The notes: generated by a model not told the origin, from the sequence alone. DNA of 64,000 nucleotides from Nematostella vectensis (GCF_932526225.1 NC_064044.1:5606747-5670746); one strand, 5' to 3'. Positions 13,701-24,644 are shown, counted from the first letter of the stretch. Numbers and translations are program-made.

Positions 13701-16700
13701 GCAGACCTGACTGAGTTAGGCAGGACACCCATAGCTGTGGTGTATACAGATAACATTAATGATGCATCATTCTGTGGGTTTTCTATGTAGCATTTGATGT
13801 GAGTGCAGACCTGACTGAGTTAGGCAGGACACCCATAGCTGTGGTGTATACAGATAACATTATTGATGCATCATTCTGTGGGTTTTCTATGTAGCATTTG
13901 ATGTGAGTGCCGACCTGACTGAGTTAGGCAGGACACCCATAGCTGTGGTTTGTGCAGGAGCCAAGTCAATCCTGGATATTCAACTCACCCTAGAGTATCT
14001 GGTGAGTGTTTTCAGTTGTATCAACACTGAATTGCTCTGCAGGGCCATAGCAGGTGGTGGGTCACTGGGGGCATGTGCCCCTTCCCCCCCCCCAAAAAAA
14101 GGAAATGACCAGTAGGGGCGTGGCTGTGCCCCCCCAATATTTTCTATATGTTTTTGTATTGTGCCCCCCTCCAATCTTACATGGCTTGCTACTGCTCTGC
14201 TCTGTAAAGAATTCAAGAAAATTGCATGTTGGCTTACATAATTTTAAAAATAGATGTATAAGTAATTTCTATATTGATTTAACAAAATGACCTACCAAAT
14301 GTCACATCACCAACGTGTAAATGTTTAATTCAAGGAAACCCAGGGCGTTACTGTTGCAACATTTGGAGAAACTGTAAACTTCCCAGCATTCTTCACTTCA
14401 GATAGTGGGTACAAAGTATGTATGGATTGTGAATGTAACTCACTTGTCATGCAAGCTTTGTGAACCTTTCTGAATATTGATCTTTATATTTTCTGTGAAG
14501 TCATCATGTTCGGTGCTCAATGCTTCTGAGGCCGCAGCAATGATAAGTAAGTACAAGCCATTTAAGAAAGTCATGATTGTTATTCAATTGCTGATCTTTA
14601 GATTCCTTACAACAATAAAAAACAGGCATGAACAAATCTGCCAAACTGAAATAACACTTTTCAAGAACCATTCTTGGCTAAAATCCAGAAATTCAGTTCC
14701 TTTTAACGAATGTAGAATCGTTTTTTTTCTTTCGAATATACATATCCAAGAACTCTTAATACTTACAGTACTAAGCCCCCAAGAAAACTAACCAAGCAAA
14801 ACACTTATTTGAAAAAAAAACAAGCTTTACTTCTGTAATTAATGCACCATTTCCCTAATAGAACCTGTTCATGCTAACTTGAAAAAAAAACTATGTTCTT
14901 ATGCACTGGTTTCTCTATATGGATGACATTACTGGGTGTTTAGACTGTAATCTGACATTCGGAGTGGGCAGCGGTATGGTGATAGCCGTGCCCATCCCTA
15001 GCGGTTATGCTGCATCTGGGGCAGAAATCGAGAAAGCCATTCAGCAGGCCCTTGAAGAAGCAAGGTGATGATAAGAATTATTATTTTACTTATGTTATTA
15101 TGATAATCTTAAAGCCCGTCGATCCGACTGGCGTGACGCATGGCTATGGAAGCCTGTGTGAATGAGATTTTCATCTCAGTAAGCAAATAAAATCCGCTTA
15201 AATCACGAAAAATTCCAATCCATCCTATAGCTAAAACAGCTTAATTATATTTTTAATGTATCAAATAATACAGGGAAAGTTTTTCTTTTATTTTGAAAGT
15301 TTTTATTTTATTTTGAAAAATGATGGGCGAGTTTTGAATATTCAAAACAAAAACAAAACATTGTGACGCAAGTCGGTCCGATGGGCTTCAATTATAATTG
15401 TGCCATCCTTATCATCACAATTGTCATCATAACCATCATCAGTCACCATCAACTGCATCATCGTCATTATTTTTTATCATTGTCGTAAGAAGATTATATC
15501 ATCTCCGTTGTCCGTCATCATGATCAGCAGCAACATCATCATGCTGTCATCAGCATCAGCATCAGCATCATAATCATCACACCGTTATCATCATTGATGT
15601 GGTCCTATTTATACTTATCGTCATTGCCTATTTCAATGGCGTTTTATATCGCAATCATCCTTTTCAGTAATAGCGCTTGCTTTCTTCCCATTTGTATTAT
15701 GATTATTTTACCTTTTTTTTCTTACCAGTACTTTTGTTTCTTTTTCCCTGGGCATTTTAAGGTCCGCTAATATCACAGGAAAGGAGAGTACACCATTTGT
15801 ACTCAAGAGAGTGAATGAGCTAACGGGAGGAAAGTCTTTGGAGGCCAGTATCCTTTACGGCGTTTTCACTACACAACCGAATCTCATATTTAGAAGTGAA
15901 GAAACCCCTGTAAAATCTTTACTCAGTCATCCTTTTCGCTTTTAAAACCCACTGAAATATTTCAATAAATTTAAGAAACTAATAACAGGGACTGGGGGAG
16001 GGGTCTGCATGTCGTAAGTCAGTTAAAATTGTCATAATATGCCGGTAGTCGGTAAGAGTTATCGGTCTTTGTCGGTAGTCGGTAGTCGGTAAATCTAAGC
16101 TTGTATTCGCTTTGTAACAGATTTCATGTAAAAACTAGATTAAACATTATTTAGGATTGATTAGTTATTTTTAACTTATTGATAATAAATTGATTATATG
16201 GAATAATAATTGACAGAAAAGTTGATGCAGGAATACATAGTGCAGAATATGAAATGGCCAAATTTAAGTAGATTGATTTAAGTGATTGATATAAAGATTG
16301 AAGTTAAGTTCCGGAAACAATTAAGTGTCGGTAGTCGGCAAATATTTTTTTTGTCGCTAGTCATTAGTTTTTTTTTCAGGTTTATTCGGTAGTCGGTTAC
16401 TTTTTAGGCCGTCTGTCGCTAGTCGTTTAACCCCATGCAGACTCAGTTTTCACCCTCAGCAGCTGGGATGTTGGATTATAGGAGAGCGAGGAAGTAAGGT
16501 GCGCGAGGCAGCCTCCGTACGACTTATGTCTTAAACACTCTAAGTGTTAAACACACTAACCACGGTCTACAGCTCGAGATTCAGTCTGCCTGTCGACTCT
16601 ATAGTGGGTTACATAGGGTTACATAGGGTTACCTAAGAAAAAAAAAAACAGAGAAAAAACAACAACTTTGTAGCAAAGGCGAGAGCCAAGTGACACTGAA

Positions 16701-19700
16701 GAGCTACTGCATCACTCATGCCTCTTCCGGCTAATTTATCCAGGCTAATTAATCCACACCGAATTCTACAGATAATGACTTCCCTATCGAAGCCAATCGC
16801 AATCTCGGTCGTAAGTCTTCTTGACTAACTAACAAGATATTGCTCTGGTAAAACACAATGCCAAGATCGGGAGCCAGATAGCAGTAGAGTTATCTAAGCT
16901 CAGGCAACCCAATATCGCCGAGTCAGCGCCAATACGGGGTTCGGTAAGTACGTATAATTTGTGGTAGAGTTTTAGCAATTCGTGAGCGCGCGCGCCGTTT
17001 TTGATGCTGTTCGTGTTGACTTGCTTAAGCTCTCTAATAATGAGCAGACGCGCTTCTTAAACAATCAGAATTATGAGGGAACAATGGACAGTGTACGTAG
17101 ATAATAAGCAGACGAACGTGGACAATCACAATTATGAGGAAACAATTGACAGTGCGCGTAGATAATGAGCAGACGCGCGTGATCAATCAGAATTATTAGG
17201 GAAGATTGGACAGTGTTCGTAGATAATAAGCAGATGTGCGTGATCAATCAGAATTTTGAGGGAACAATGGAGAGTGTGCGTTGATAATGAGCAGACGTGC
17301 GCGAACAATCAGAATTATGAGGGAACAATGGACAGTACGCGTAGATAATGAGCTGACGCGCGTGAACAATCAGAATTATGAGGGAACAATGGACAATACG
17401 CGTAGTTAATGAGCTGAGTCGCGAGAAAAATCAGAACTATGAGGGAACAATGGACAGTACGCGTAGATAATGAGCTGACGCGCGTGAACAATGAGAATTA
17501 TGAGGGAACAATGGACAATGTGCGTTGATAATGAGCAGACGTGCGCGAACAATCATGAGTATGAGGGAACAATGGACAGTGTGCGTTGATAATAAGCTGA
17601 CGCGCGTGAACAATGAGAATTATAAAGGAACAATGGACAATGTGCGTTGATAATGAGCAGACGTGCGCGAACAATCAGGATTATGAGGGAACAATGGACA
17701 GTGTGCGTTGATAATGAGCAGACATGCGCGAACAATCAGGATTACGAAGGAACAATGGACAGTGTGCGTTGATAATAAGCTGACGCGCCTGAACAATGAG
17801 AATTATGAGGGAACAATGGACAGTGCGCGTAGATAATGAGCAGACGTGCGTTAACAATCAAAATTATGAAGGAACAATTTACAGTGTTCGTAGACAAAAA
17901 GCAGACGTGCTTGAACAATAAGAATTACGAGGGAACAATGGACAGTACGCATTAAGTTAACGTGCATCAACAATCAGGATTTTGAAGGAACAAAGGACAG
18001 TGTGCGCAGATAATAGAAGTCACGTGAAATCTGACACTTTATATGGTCAATCTCTAGAATGACAGGTGGTTTTAATCAACTTCAAATTCAACCAGATTAG
18101 TTTTCATTAGCATGCGCTAAAATACAAAAAAATCACTGCTTTGCGACACACAATTCCATCTAACTGGGTTGCCTGTGGTTTAGTCAAAGAAATCCGCTGC
18201 CAAGTCAGACGATTTAGGGGCGCAGATCAAGAAATTTCGACCTGTAAGTCTACAGAGTTACTGTAAATTTGAAAAATTTCGCTAACCTTGCGTGTTGTTT
18301 ACGTTATGTTTACAAAGGAGGTCCTCTTAATAAGCCTTCTGGTTTCAATCGGACCTTCTTTGCAGGAAAAAAAATCTTGCTTTCCCTTATTGTATTCAAT
18401 ATCTTTTTGATTTTCTGTTTGTACAGACTATGACTCTGAATAAAGCATTTTTGCGGTATATATCGTTATTAATTTGTCTAACCCGCATTTGTTTTGCATA
18501 CAACTATATATTTTTTAACTTATGTTTTTAATGTTTTATCCGTACAGGTTGTCATAGGAGGCGCCAACGTCGACTTTATCGCCACAGCAAAGGAAATAGT
18601 TGTAAGTAGAGCTTTAGAACTTGGATTTTTACATGCAAGGACGTACCTAGTGCCCAAATTACCGTACGTTTTTCGGCTTTCAGTAGCTAACACAAACAGG
18701 GCAATAAATGCTGAGCAGAGAGGACAACAATTTTAAAGCAGAATCATGCATACCTAGTGTAAATATAAAAAAATAAACATAAAAAGACACGTTCTATGGT
18801 ATAATTTTAGGTCAATTAATAGCTTTTATACTATTTGCTAAAAATGAATTTTCCCCTAATCTTTTATTCATTGAACCCATAGGTAATTTGTGCCGGATGT
18901 CTGTCCTTTTTCGCTGTTCCTAAACAACTTTGATGCACTTTATGCTTTGCTTTGTTCAATAGCCTGAAGCATCCAACTCTGGCAAAGTCCGCATGAGTTT
19001 CGGTGGCGTCGGTAGAAACATCGCAGGTGATTATTACTTTTTTTGTCATTTGCCATGAAAGAAAATATCTGATTGTAAGACCTTCATCGTGCTACGCGCG
19101 CTTCCGTGGTCACCTTCACAGTTTCGAGAAAAAGCCAATAAGGGTGCGAGAAACGTGCTATATCTGATACGACGCGCCCTATCGTGGCCACCTTCACATT
19201 GACAGGTTTTAGTAGTAAGCCGATAAAGATGCGAGTAACGTGCTATATGATACGACGCGCGCTACCGTGGCCACCTTGACAGTTTTGTGAACTTTAGAAG
19301 CACACTAGCATACACACATTGGCACCAGTCGGGCCAAGACGGGACGCTAGCACAGTCTATTACCCGTGCAGTTCGGCAATCATGGACAGCTGTTTCGTCC
19401 GTATTAGGACTCGTCAGCATGGCATAGCCGGTTTGCCTCAGTTATACTTCATCGGCAAAAAAACTGCAGTGCGACTTCGACTCGGACGAAGTGCTTTAAA
19501 CCACAGCTTAGATCCATGTGGGATCTAGAGCTGCGACCGGGCTAGCGTGATGCCAATTGTGCGGATCACGCATGCGACCTTTGCTAGTCTAAAACTCCGT
19601 CGGATAGCCAAACTATCCTTGCGAGTATGTATACATAAATGTGGACTTTAAAAGCGCACTAGCATACACACATTGGCACCAGTCGGGCCAAGACGGGACG

Positions 19701-22700
19701 CTAGCACAGTCTATTACCCGTGCAGTTCGGCAACCATGGACAGCTGATGCCGATGAAGTTTAACTGAGGCAAACCGGCTATGCCATGCTGACGAGTCCTA
19801 ATAAGGACGAAACAGCTGTCCATGGTTGCCGAACTGCACGGGTAATAGACTGTGCTAGCGTCCCGTCTTGGCCCGACTGGTGCCAATGTGTGTATGCTAG
19901 TGTGCTTTTAAAGTCCACAGTTTTGTGAAGTAAGCCAATAAGGATGCGAGAACAGTGCTATATGATACGACGCGCGCTACCGTGGCCACCTCGACAGTCT
20001 TGTGAAGTAAGCCAATAAGGATGCGAGAAACATGCTATCTGATACGACGCGCGCTACCGTGGCCACCTTGACAGTCTTGTGGAGTAAGCCAATAAGGATG
20101 CGAGAAACCTTCTTATATGATACGTCGTGTGCTACCGTGGCCACTACCTTGACAGTTTTGGTAGTAAGCCAATAAGGGTGCAAGAAACGTACTTGTACTA
20201 TGTGATTGATATAACCTTCACTTGTCCAACAGCGAGGCAAAGAAAAGCTTGAGTGCGCATCAGAGCATAATGGAATCACCCTAGTAATGAAGTTCGTGTC
20301 AATCAAAGTAGTGATTCTTGCATGCTGATTGGCCAACTATTTCTTTGATTGCACTCGTCACACTATAAAAGAGAGACGCACATTCAATATCGAATTGGAA
20401 TAATAAGGAATAATTGTTGTCTATCATTCTGAATATTATATAGAAGAGTGTTATTGTAAAGTTATTGAAACCACTCTCTGTTTAGAATATAGTGCATTAG
20501 CATTACAGATATACTTCAACAAAATGCAGTAATTCATTGATTTATGTGGCTACACTATATCTGTCATTTTAGCAGATCAGTACGTTTTAACGTTTTAACA
20601 ATTTAAAAATTGTTGTGCCGTCTAATCGAAATAAGCCGCGTTTTGTCTACAGTGCAATGTATTGTGGGTAGGCCCAGAAGAACATTTACTCTTTATCGCA
20701 GAGGGACTGTTCTCGCCTCAAGAAAAGCCGTTCCTTGAGGCAGCCGAGGCAGTCTTTTCAACTTTTTAGACATCTCGAAATCAAGAGCCGCGTTTTGCGA
20801 CTGCCGCGCAATGCATTATGGAAAGGCCGAGGAGGTCCATTTGCTCACTGTCGCTGAGGAGCTGCCTTGTCTCGAAATTAAGCCGTTCGTGTCCAGCCGA
20901 GGCGAACATTTTAACTTGTTTGCCCCGTATTGAAATATAGAGCCGTTCGTTTTCTGCCGCGCAATGCATTATGGACAGGCCGAGAAGGTCCATATACCCT
21001 TAAATCCTTTTTTTAATCGCAGAGGGACTGTCCCGTCTGGGAATGAAGCCGGTCTTCGTGTCTGCGGTCGGCGGGGACTCTCTAGGTGCCCTACTTCTTA
21101 GACACTGCGAGGAGTTCCGTCTGGTATGGACGAGTTAAGCAGAAATTTTCACCCCGTAAAAAAATTACAGTACCTCCTTTGTCACAAAGAAGGCTCAAAC
21201 GGAAAGTCAGGTTGCAAATGGTGCAAATATAGCAACCACTCCCTACTATCCTTTCCTGGATCGGGTAGGTAGGGTAGGGATAGTCTCCGTTCCGTTATAC
21301 ACCATATAACAGACCTTAAGTAAACGGCATCTATATAATAGGCACTTTCCCAATTACAATTTAGTCATGTCTGACAGTAGCGAACTTACGATTTCGACGG
21401 CGGGGGGACGACGACGGCCCACAAGTTGGATTTATCCGCTGGCTGAAACAAAAATGCGGTAGTGCGCGCTGAAATAGTGCTTGCGCGCCACCTAGTCCCT
21501 CAGCCGTCGTAAATCTTAAGGCTGAATTAGACAGTGCGATTTGGTCGTATGCGACTTGCCCGCAACAGCTCTACCACTCGAGTCGTAGAGTGTACATCAG
21601 CCTACGAAACCGCTACGGCGCTCGACTACGAAAATCGTAGTGTATAATTCAGGGCTTAGACATGTCGTAGTCAGTCTTTGAGTTTCCTAGTATGCCTCGC
21701 CTGTGTTTCTTACTCCAAAATTCATCCCCAGACAAAGCAAGGCATTCAGACCTTCCAGCAATGCGAGACCGGGACCTACTCTGCTATAATAAGCGAGGAT
21801 GGTAGTTTCCATGCCGCTGTTGGTGACATGGAGATCCATGATAAGATTTCGCAAGAAATGGTATGTAGTAAGACGTCACTAGACACGGCAAAACATGGCG
21901 TAATGTTACCCAGCAAACTGTTACGTTGCATTGTGTTACCGGCATGGTGTTATGTGGAATTGTGTTACCAGGCGCTGCGTTATAAGGCATCGTGTGAACC
22001 GGTATCTATGGGTGTTAAGCATTATTGCGTCATCAGGTATTGTCTTACCTGGTATTGCTTTGCCTTGCATTGTATTACCTGATATTGCTTTGCCTGGCAT
22101 TGCGTTACCTTGTATTTCTATAACTGGCATTGCGTTACCTTGTATTTCTATAACTGGCATTGCGTTACCTTGAATTGTGTTAACTGGCATTTTGTTACTT
22201 TATTGCTTTACCTGTTATTGCGCTACCTTGACATGTTTGATTCTTTAGATTGCTGGATACGAGGAGTCAATAAAGAATGCGCCGATTGTTGTGGTGGATG
22301 CGAATGTCAGTCGAAGTGGTTTGGACTATGTACTAAACTTATGCTCAGAGCAATCCATACCGGGTAAGCAAACGAAAAAAGAAAGTCTAAAGGAAGACAC
22401 TTACCTCAAAGTACTTTGAGCAAATTTACCTCCCTTATCCCCTAGCATAATAAAGTACGAGCATCTTACGAACTAAACTGCTCCGAAAAACTAAAAAAAC
22501 CCTCCAGCTATGCAGGCTATTGTCCGCATCAGACCCCATATAAATCTAGATCGAATTCGATCTAGATCAAATGGTAAGTTGCCCCTGTATTTCTTATATT
22601 TCTATCAAACGTGATGTGTCTCTGCGTCTTTTTTGTCTTTTAGTTTGGTTCGAGCCGACGTGTATCATGAAAGCTGGAATTCCCTTCGAGACCGACTGTT

Positions 22701-24113
22701 GGAAGCATATCACCTACGCCTCGCCCAACCTCAAAGAACTCCGAACTATGAGCGACGCTGCGGTGAAGCATCACAAACTCCCCAGACATCCACGCTTCGG
22801 AGAAAACTCGGAAGCCGTAGCGTCTTCCAACTCTTCCCGAAATCTCGACGACATCATCGAGGAGTGTCTACTGCTTGCTCAGCCATTGCTGGCTCATATT
22901 CACTGCCTAGTTGTCACGCTTGGCAAAAACGGCGTCCTGGTTTTACGAGACACGACCGCTGACCTTCCGTTTCCAAGCAAAAAGAACCCTCGCACTCCCG
23001 CCATGCACCACGGGCTCGTTTCTGCTGTTCACTATCCCGCACCTGATGTTCACGTGATCAACGTGACAGGTGCCGGTGACAGGTAGGTCACGTGATTACC
23101 TTAGACTTTGAGACGAGCCGTCGTCGTAAGGCTTGGTAAAAGGGTCAGATGTTTCTAGTTTCTGACACGACAGAGCAAAAAAATGGCAAGTTTTCCCAAA
23201 GTAAGTCTGGTTAACTTGAGTAAGCTTGAATTTTTTCATTGAGGTCCCTTATGTTATGTAAACCAACATATCAAAAAGTGTTTTTTTTTTCTAATGGCTT
23301 CGTCTTCGAGATATGAGGCTTGAAGTTCAATTTTCAAATGTTCAAAGTATGAATTCTCCTCGTTTTACGGCCTCTGATCAAAAATTAAGCCAACTTTGCT
23401 AATATCTAAATTTCATATCTTCTAAATTTCTTTAAAATTTGGAATTAAGCTTTTGGTCAGAGAAACTCCTTGTATGAGGAATCTTGGGCTTATATATTGA
23501 GAATTGGAAAATTTAATGCCCTTTTTTTTGCTCTGTCGATCTGACACTATGCTAACAATGTTCTAGAATGGAGCAGAGCGTTGCTCTGTTGGCTAGTTTT
23601 TTTAATGCTTGGTCCGTATTTTCGATTCCTGGTGTCAACCTGAGTTGATGAGTCTTTTTTTCTCTTCTCCGGTGTTTCTACGGGTTCTCCGGTTTTTTCC
23701 TCGAAACCCAACAATTTTGATAATACATGAGTTGAAGTGCTAACGCCTTACCTCTTTTCCTTGCCTCCGAACTTTACGATTAGCTCACCTTATATATGTT
23801 CGATTGTTAGTGAAAAGAGCCTTTTGCTCTACTACCTCAGTCCATTAACATCAGAATTTATAATAAAATTATGGTATGCAAATCCTTATGCGAAGCTCTT
23901 TGACACAGTATGACGGCTGCCATGGTAATGTCAATCATACTAGGACACGCCCCCGACGACTGCGTCAAGCTTGGACTTGTAGCGGCGTACCACTCTCTCC
24001 AGAGCAAGGACGCTATCGCCAAGTCCCTCTCGCGGTCTAGCTTTACGGTGGATTCCGTGCCGCAAGTTAAAGACTGTATACCAAGGAGTATAGACATCGA
24101 CCATGTTCGGTGA
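7712..24113 (+). CDS. Bifunctional pseudouridine-5'-phosphate glycosidase / PfkB kinase, complete, 17 coding exons
   Basis: Predicted to salvage pseudouridine: the C-terminal PfkB kinase phosphorylates it and the N-terminal glycosidase splits the C-C bond to uracil and ribose 5-phosphate. Exons: 7712-7947, 8256-8341, 8657-8748, 11560-11671, 13895-14001, 14335-14415, 14501-14546, 14944-15064, 15762-15847, 16837-16943, 18548-18601, 18963-19026, 21023-21123, 21732-21860, 22249-22363, 22644-23082, 23909-24113. Phases close to 726 aa. Residues 1-20 are basic and hydrophobic, so a mitochondrial presequence is possible. PsuG features: [16 protein letters not shown] (E64), [11 protein letters not shown] (K126, probably the Schiff-base lysine), [35 protein letters not shown]. 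PfkB features: [10 protein letters not shown] from residue 359, [15 protein letters not shown], and NVTGAGDS with the catalytic Asp at 658. The same fusion is known in fungi and various animals. Three exons are flanked by arrays of copies of their own acceptor region. Confidence 0.95.
9757..10547. repeat. G-rich foldback element in intron 3 of the pseudouridine gene
   Basis: The left end (GCAGTCACTAATTACTGGGAGG) and the right end (CCTTCCAGTAATTAATGACCACTGC) are inverted repeats about 790 bp apart. Next to both ends lie runs of G or C with the recurring pattern GGGG-CACATTTTTT. No coding potential was recognised. Probably a non-autonomous DNA element. Confidence 0.6.
10833..11559 (+). repeat. 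Tandem array derived from the acceptor and 5' half of exon 4
   Basis: Eight imperfect units of about 90 bp precede the true exon 4 (11560-11671). Each resembles TGTTATTGCAG plus the first 70 or so bases of exon 4, including GGGATCCCTGTGTT. The true exon is the last unit. At least two copies keep the TTGCAGGG acceptor; others read TTGCATGG and have lost the AG. Copies have premature stops or frame loss relative to exon 4. Confidence 0.85.
11966..12143. repeat. Foldback element in intron 4
   Basis: Long inverted arms: left TTCATTGTTGCGCGACCT, with AATCCAAAATACC and TTTGGGAATAGTGCG, is matched by the complement on the right ending GGTTGCGCAACAACGAA. About 178 bp with arms of about 75 bp; non-coding MITE-like structure. 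Confidence 0.75.
12337..13894 (+). repeat. 104-bp tandem array derived from the acceptor and 5' half of exon 5
   Basis: Fifteen near-identical 104-bp units end exactly at true exon 5 (13895-14001). Each unit has about 49 bp of upstream intron ending TTTTCTATGTAG and about 55 bp equal to the start of exon 5 (CATTTGATGTGAGTGC to GCTGTGGT). In the unit the exon frame then hits TAG, whereas the true exon continues with TTGTGCAGGAGCC. High identity indicates recent expansion or homogenisation. Confidence 0.95.
14044..14172 (+). repeat. Dispersed C-rich repeat, copy 1
   Basis: A C-rich stretch containing CCAGTAGGGGCGTGGCTGTG followed by CCCCCCAATATTTTC. It recurs inverted at about 41766-41905 in a SULF intron. 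Non-coding. Confidence 0.65.
15110..15390. repeat. MITE-like element in intron 8
   Basis: The ends AAAGCCCGTCGATCCGACTG and the complement of CAAGTCGGTCCGATGGGCTT form inverted repeats of about 29 bp, 280 bp apart. Non-coding interior. Confidence 0.7.
15410..15600 (+). repeat. Degenerate CAT/CAG-rich simple repeat
   Basis: Low-complexity stretch with many CATCAT, CATCAG and TCATCA triplets, including CATCAGCATCAGCATCAGCA. Lies in intron 8 between the MITE-like element and exon 9. Confidence 0.7.
17030..18010 (+). repeat. 61-bp minisatellite in intron 10
   Basis: About 15 units of about 61 bp with the core GAGGGAACAATGGACAGTG and GATAATGAGCAGACG. Not derived from the flanking exons as far as I can see. 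Minor open frames on the minus strand result from the repeat. Confidence 0.85.
19379..19423 (-). ncRNA. Hammerhead ribozyme motif, type I (copy A)
   Basis: Read on the minus strand: stem I strand GCCATG, core CTGACGA, stem II GTCC/GGAC with loop TAATAC, core GAAA, minimal stem III ACAGCTGT, cleavable C, then stem I strand CATGAT. All invariant core positions (CUGANGA, GAAA, UH before cleavage) are present. Stem I has four pairs and then a mismatch, so this copy may be weaker. Confidence 0.75.
19782..19826 (+). ncRNA. Hammerhead ribozyme motif, type I (copy B)
   Basis: GCCATG, core CTGACGA, stem II GTCC/GGAC with loop TAATAA, GAAA, stem III ACA-GC-TGT, then C and CATGGT. Stem I pairs CCATG with CATGG plus a G-T wobble. 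Predicted cleavage follows C19820. The two-base loop in the self-complementary stem III is like the minimal stem III of animal repeat hammerheads, which are thought to work best as dimers. Sense to the host pre-mRNA, within intron 12. Confidence 0.85.
20600..21022 (+). repeat. Degenerate copies of the acceptor and 5' part of exon 13
   Basis: True exon 13 begins after TTAATCGCAG at 21023 with AGGGACTGTCCCGTCTGG. Upstream, CTTTATCGCAGAGGGACTG (near 20692) and CTCACTGTCGCTGAGGAGCTG (near 20841), each followed by a GAAA-AAGCCGTTC-like stretch, look like older diverged copies. CGCAATGCATTATGGACAGG also recurs with the same period of about 150 bp. More diverged than the arrays at exons 4 and 5. Confidence 0.6.
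21890..22235 (+). repeat. Degenerate 15-30 bp minisatellite in intron 14
   Basis: Repeats of GGCATTGCGTTACCTTG and variants such as GGCATTGTATTACCTG. Creates short spurious open frames on both strands. Lies between exons 14 and 15 of the pseudouridine gene. Confidence 0.75.
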
Positions 24114-24133
24114 TAGCATTCTACAAGGTAGTA

Positions 24134-24385
24134 TTTAGCCGCATTATCACCAGTTTACTTCCGGTCGATAACCTAACAATATCCTGTTGTTTTTTTTAAC
24201 GGAAAACGCGAAAAATATTTCAAAATATTGAAAGCAGTGTGTCTATTGGAAGTTTGAGGATGTGATTGATAATTTAGAGCGGATGGCCTGTTAAATATCT
24301 CGGATTCTGATAGATTCTTTTGTCTTTTAACGGTTGAGGTTTCCGTCGGACCTCCGGAAGTAAACTGGTGACAATGCGGGTTTAT
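24134..24385. repeat. MITE family A, copy 3
   Basis: Same element and orientation as the copy at 6047-6301, starting about 20 bp after the stop codon of the pseudouridine gene, so it probably lies in its 3' UTR. The ends have changed to TTTAGCCGCATTATCACCAG and GCGGGTTTATA, so the TTAA boundary is eroded. Confidence 0.8.
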
Positions 24386-24535
24386 ACAGGCGCGTTACCA
24401 GAATTTGTGAGGGGCAAGTGAGCAGTCAATTATATGATATGGAAAACGTGTAAGATTGATGACAAGAAATAATATCCCCCCTCTACGCGCGCGCACACAC
24501 ACACCCCTAGTCCCAAACCCTCACGCGCCTGTTTG

Positions 24536-24643
24536 AAGGGGCTATGCCATCCGTCGCGTATGGTCCAAAACATGTCGAATTCTTCATACCAGGTTATCGT
24601 TTACTAAACCGTGGCCCATGCCAAACTCGTGGCATAGCCCCTT
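24536..24643. repeat. Short inverted-repeat element
   Basis: AAGGGGCTATGCCA and TGGCATAGCCCCTT bound a 108-bp interval. Probably a small MITE. It lies immediately before an AATAAA at 24645. Confidence 0.55.
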
Positions 24644-24644
24644 T

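Larger units (their letters stand above)
19292..19916. mobile_element. Retrozyme-like insertion with hammerhead ribozymes
   Basis: A 625-bp non-coding insertion flanked by the 13-bp direct repeat ACAGTTTTGTGAA (19279-19291 and 19917-19929). It contains a minus-oriented unit from 19292 and, about 350 bp on, a second unit start at 19641 with the same terminal sequence (CGCACTAGCATACACACATT). From about 19641 the sequence folds back, giving a near-perfect inverted repeat with arms of about 105 bp (19641-19745 against 19811-19915). Two hammerhead motifs lie inside, one per strand. A unit of about 350 bp and a self-cleaving motif fit metazoan retrozymes. Caution: the flanking array itself repeats the putative target-site sequence, so the direct repeat is weaker evidence than usual. 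Confidence 0.75.
19075..20205 (+). repeat. Tandem array of a dispersed CGCGCTACCGTGGCCACC motif, interrupted
   Basis: Units of about 75 bp contain ACGACGCGCGCTACCGTGGC, GACAGTTTTGTGAAGTAAGC and CCAATAAGGATGCGAGAAAC. The hammerhead element (19292-19916) is inserted in it. The same motif ends the element at 44655-44852 and is the core of the 42-bp array at 39290-40172. Confidence 0.8.

Noticed and set aside
10833..13894. Regular arrays as a CRISPR-like structure
   Set aside because: Whole units repeat without unique spacers, and they match the adjacent exon; the host is a eukaryote.
20215..20580. Possible solo LTR with TATAAAAGAG
   Set aside because: No convincing TG..CA ends, target duplication or primer site. 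The stretch also shares blocks with the CGCGCTACC element family.
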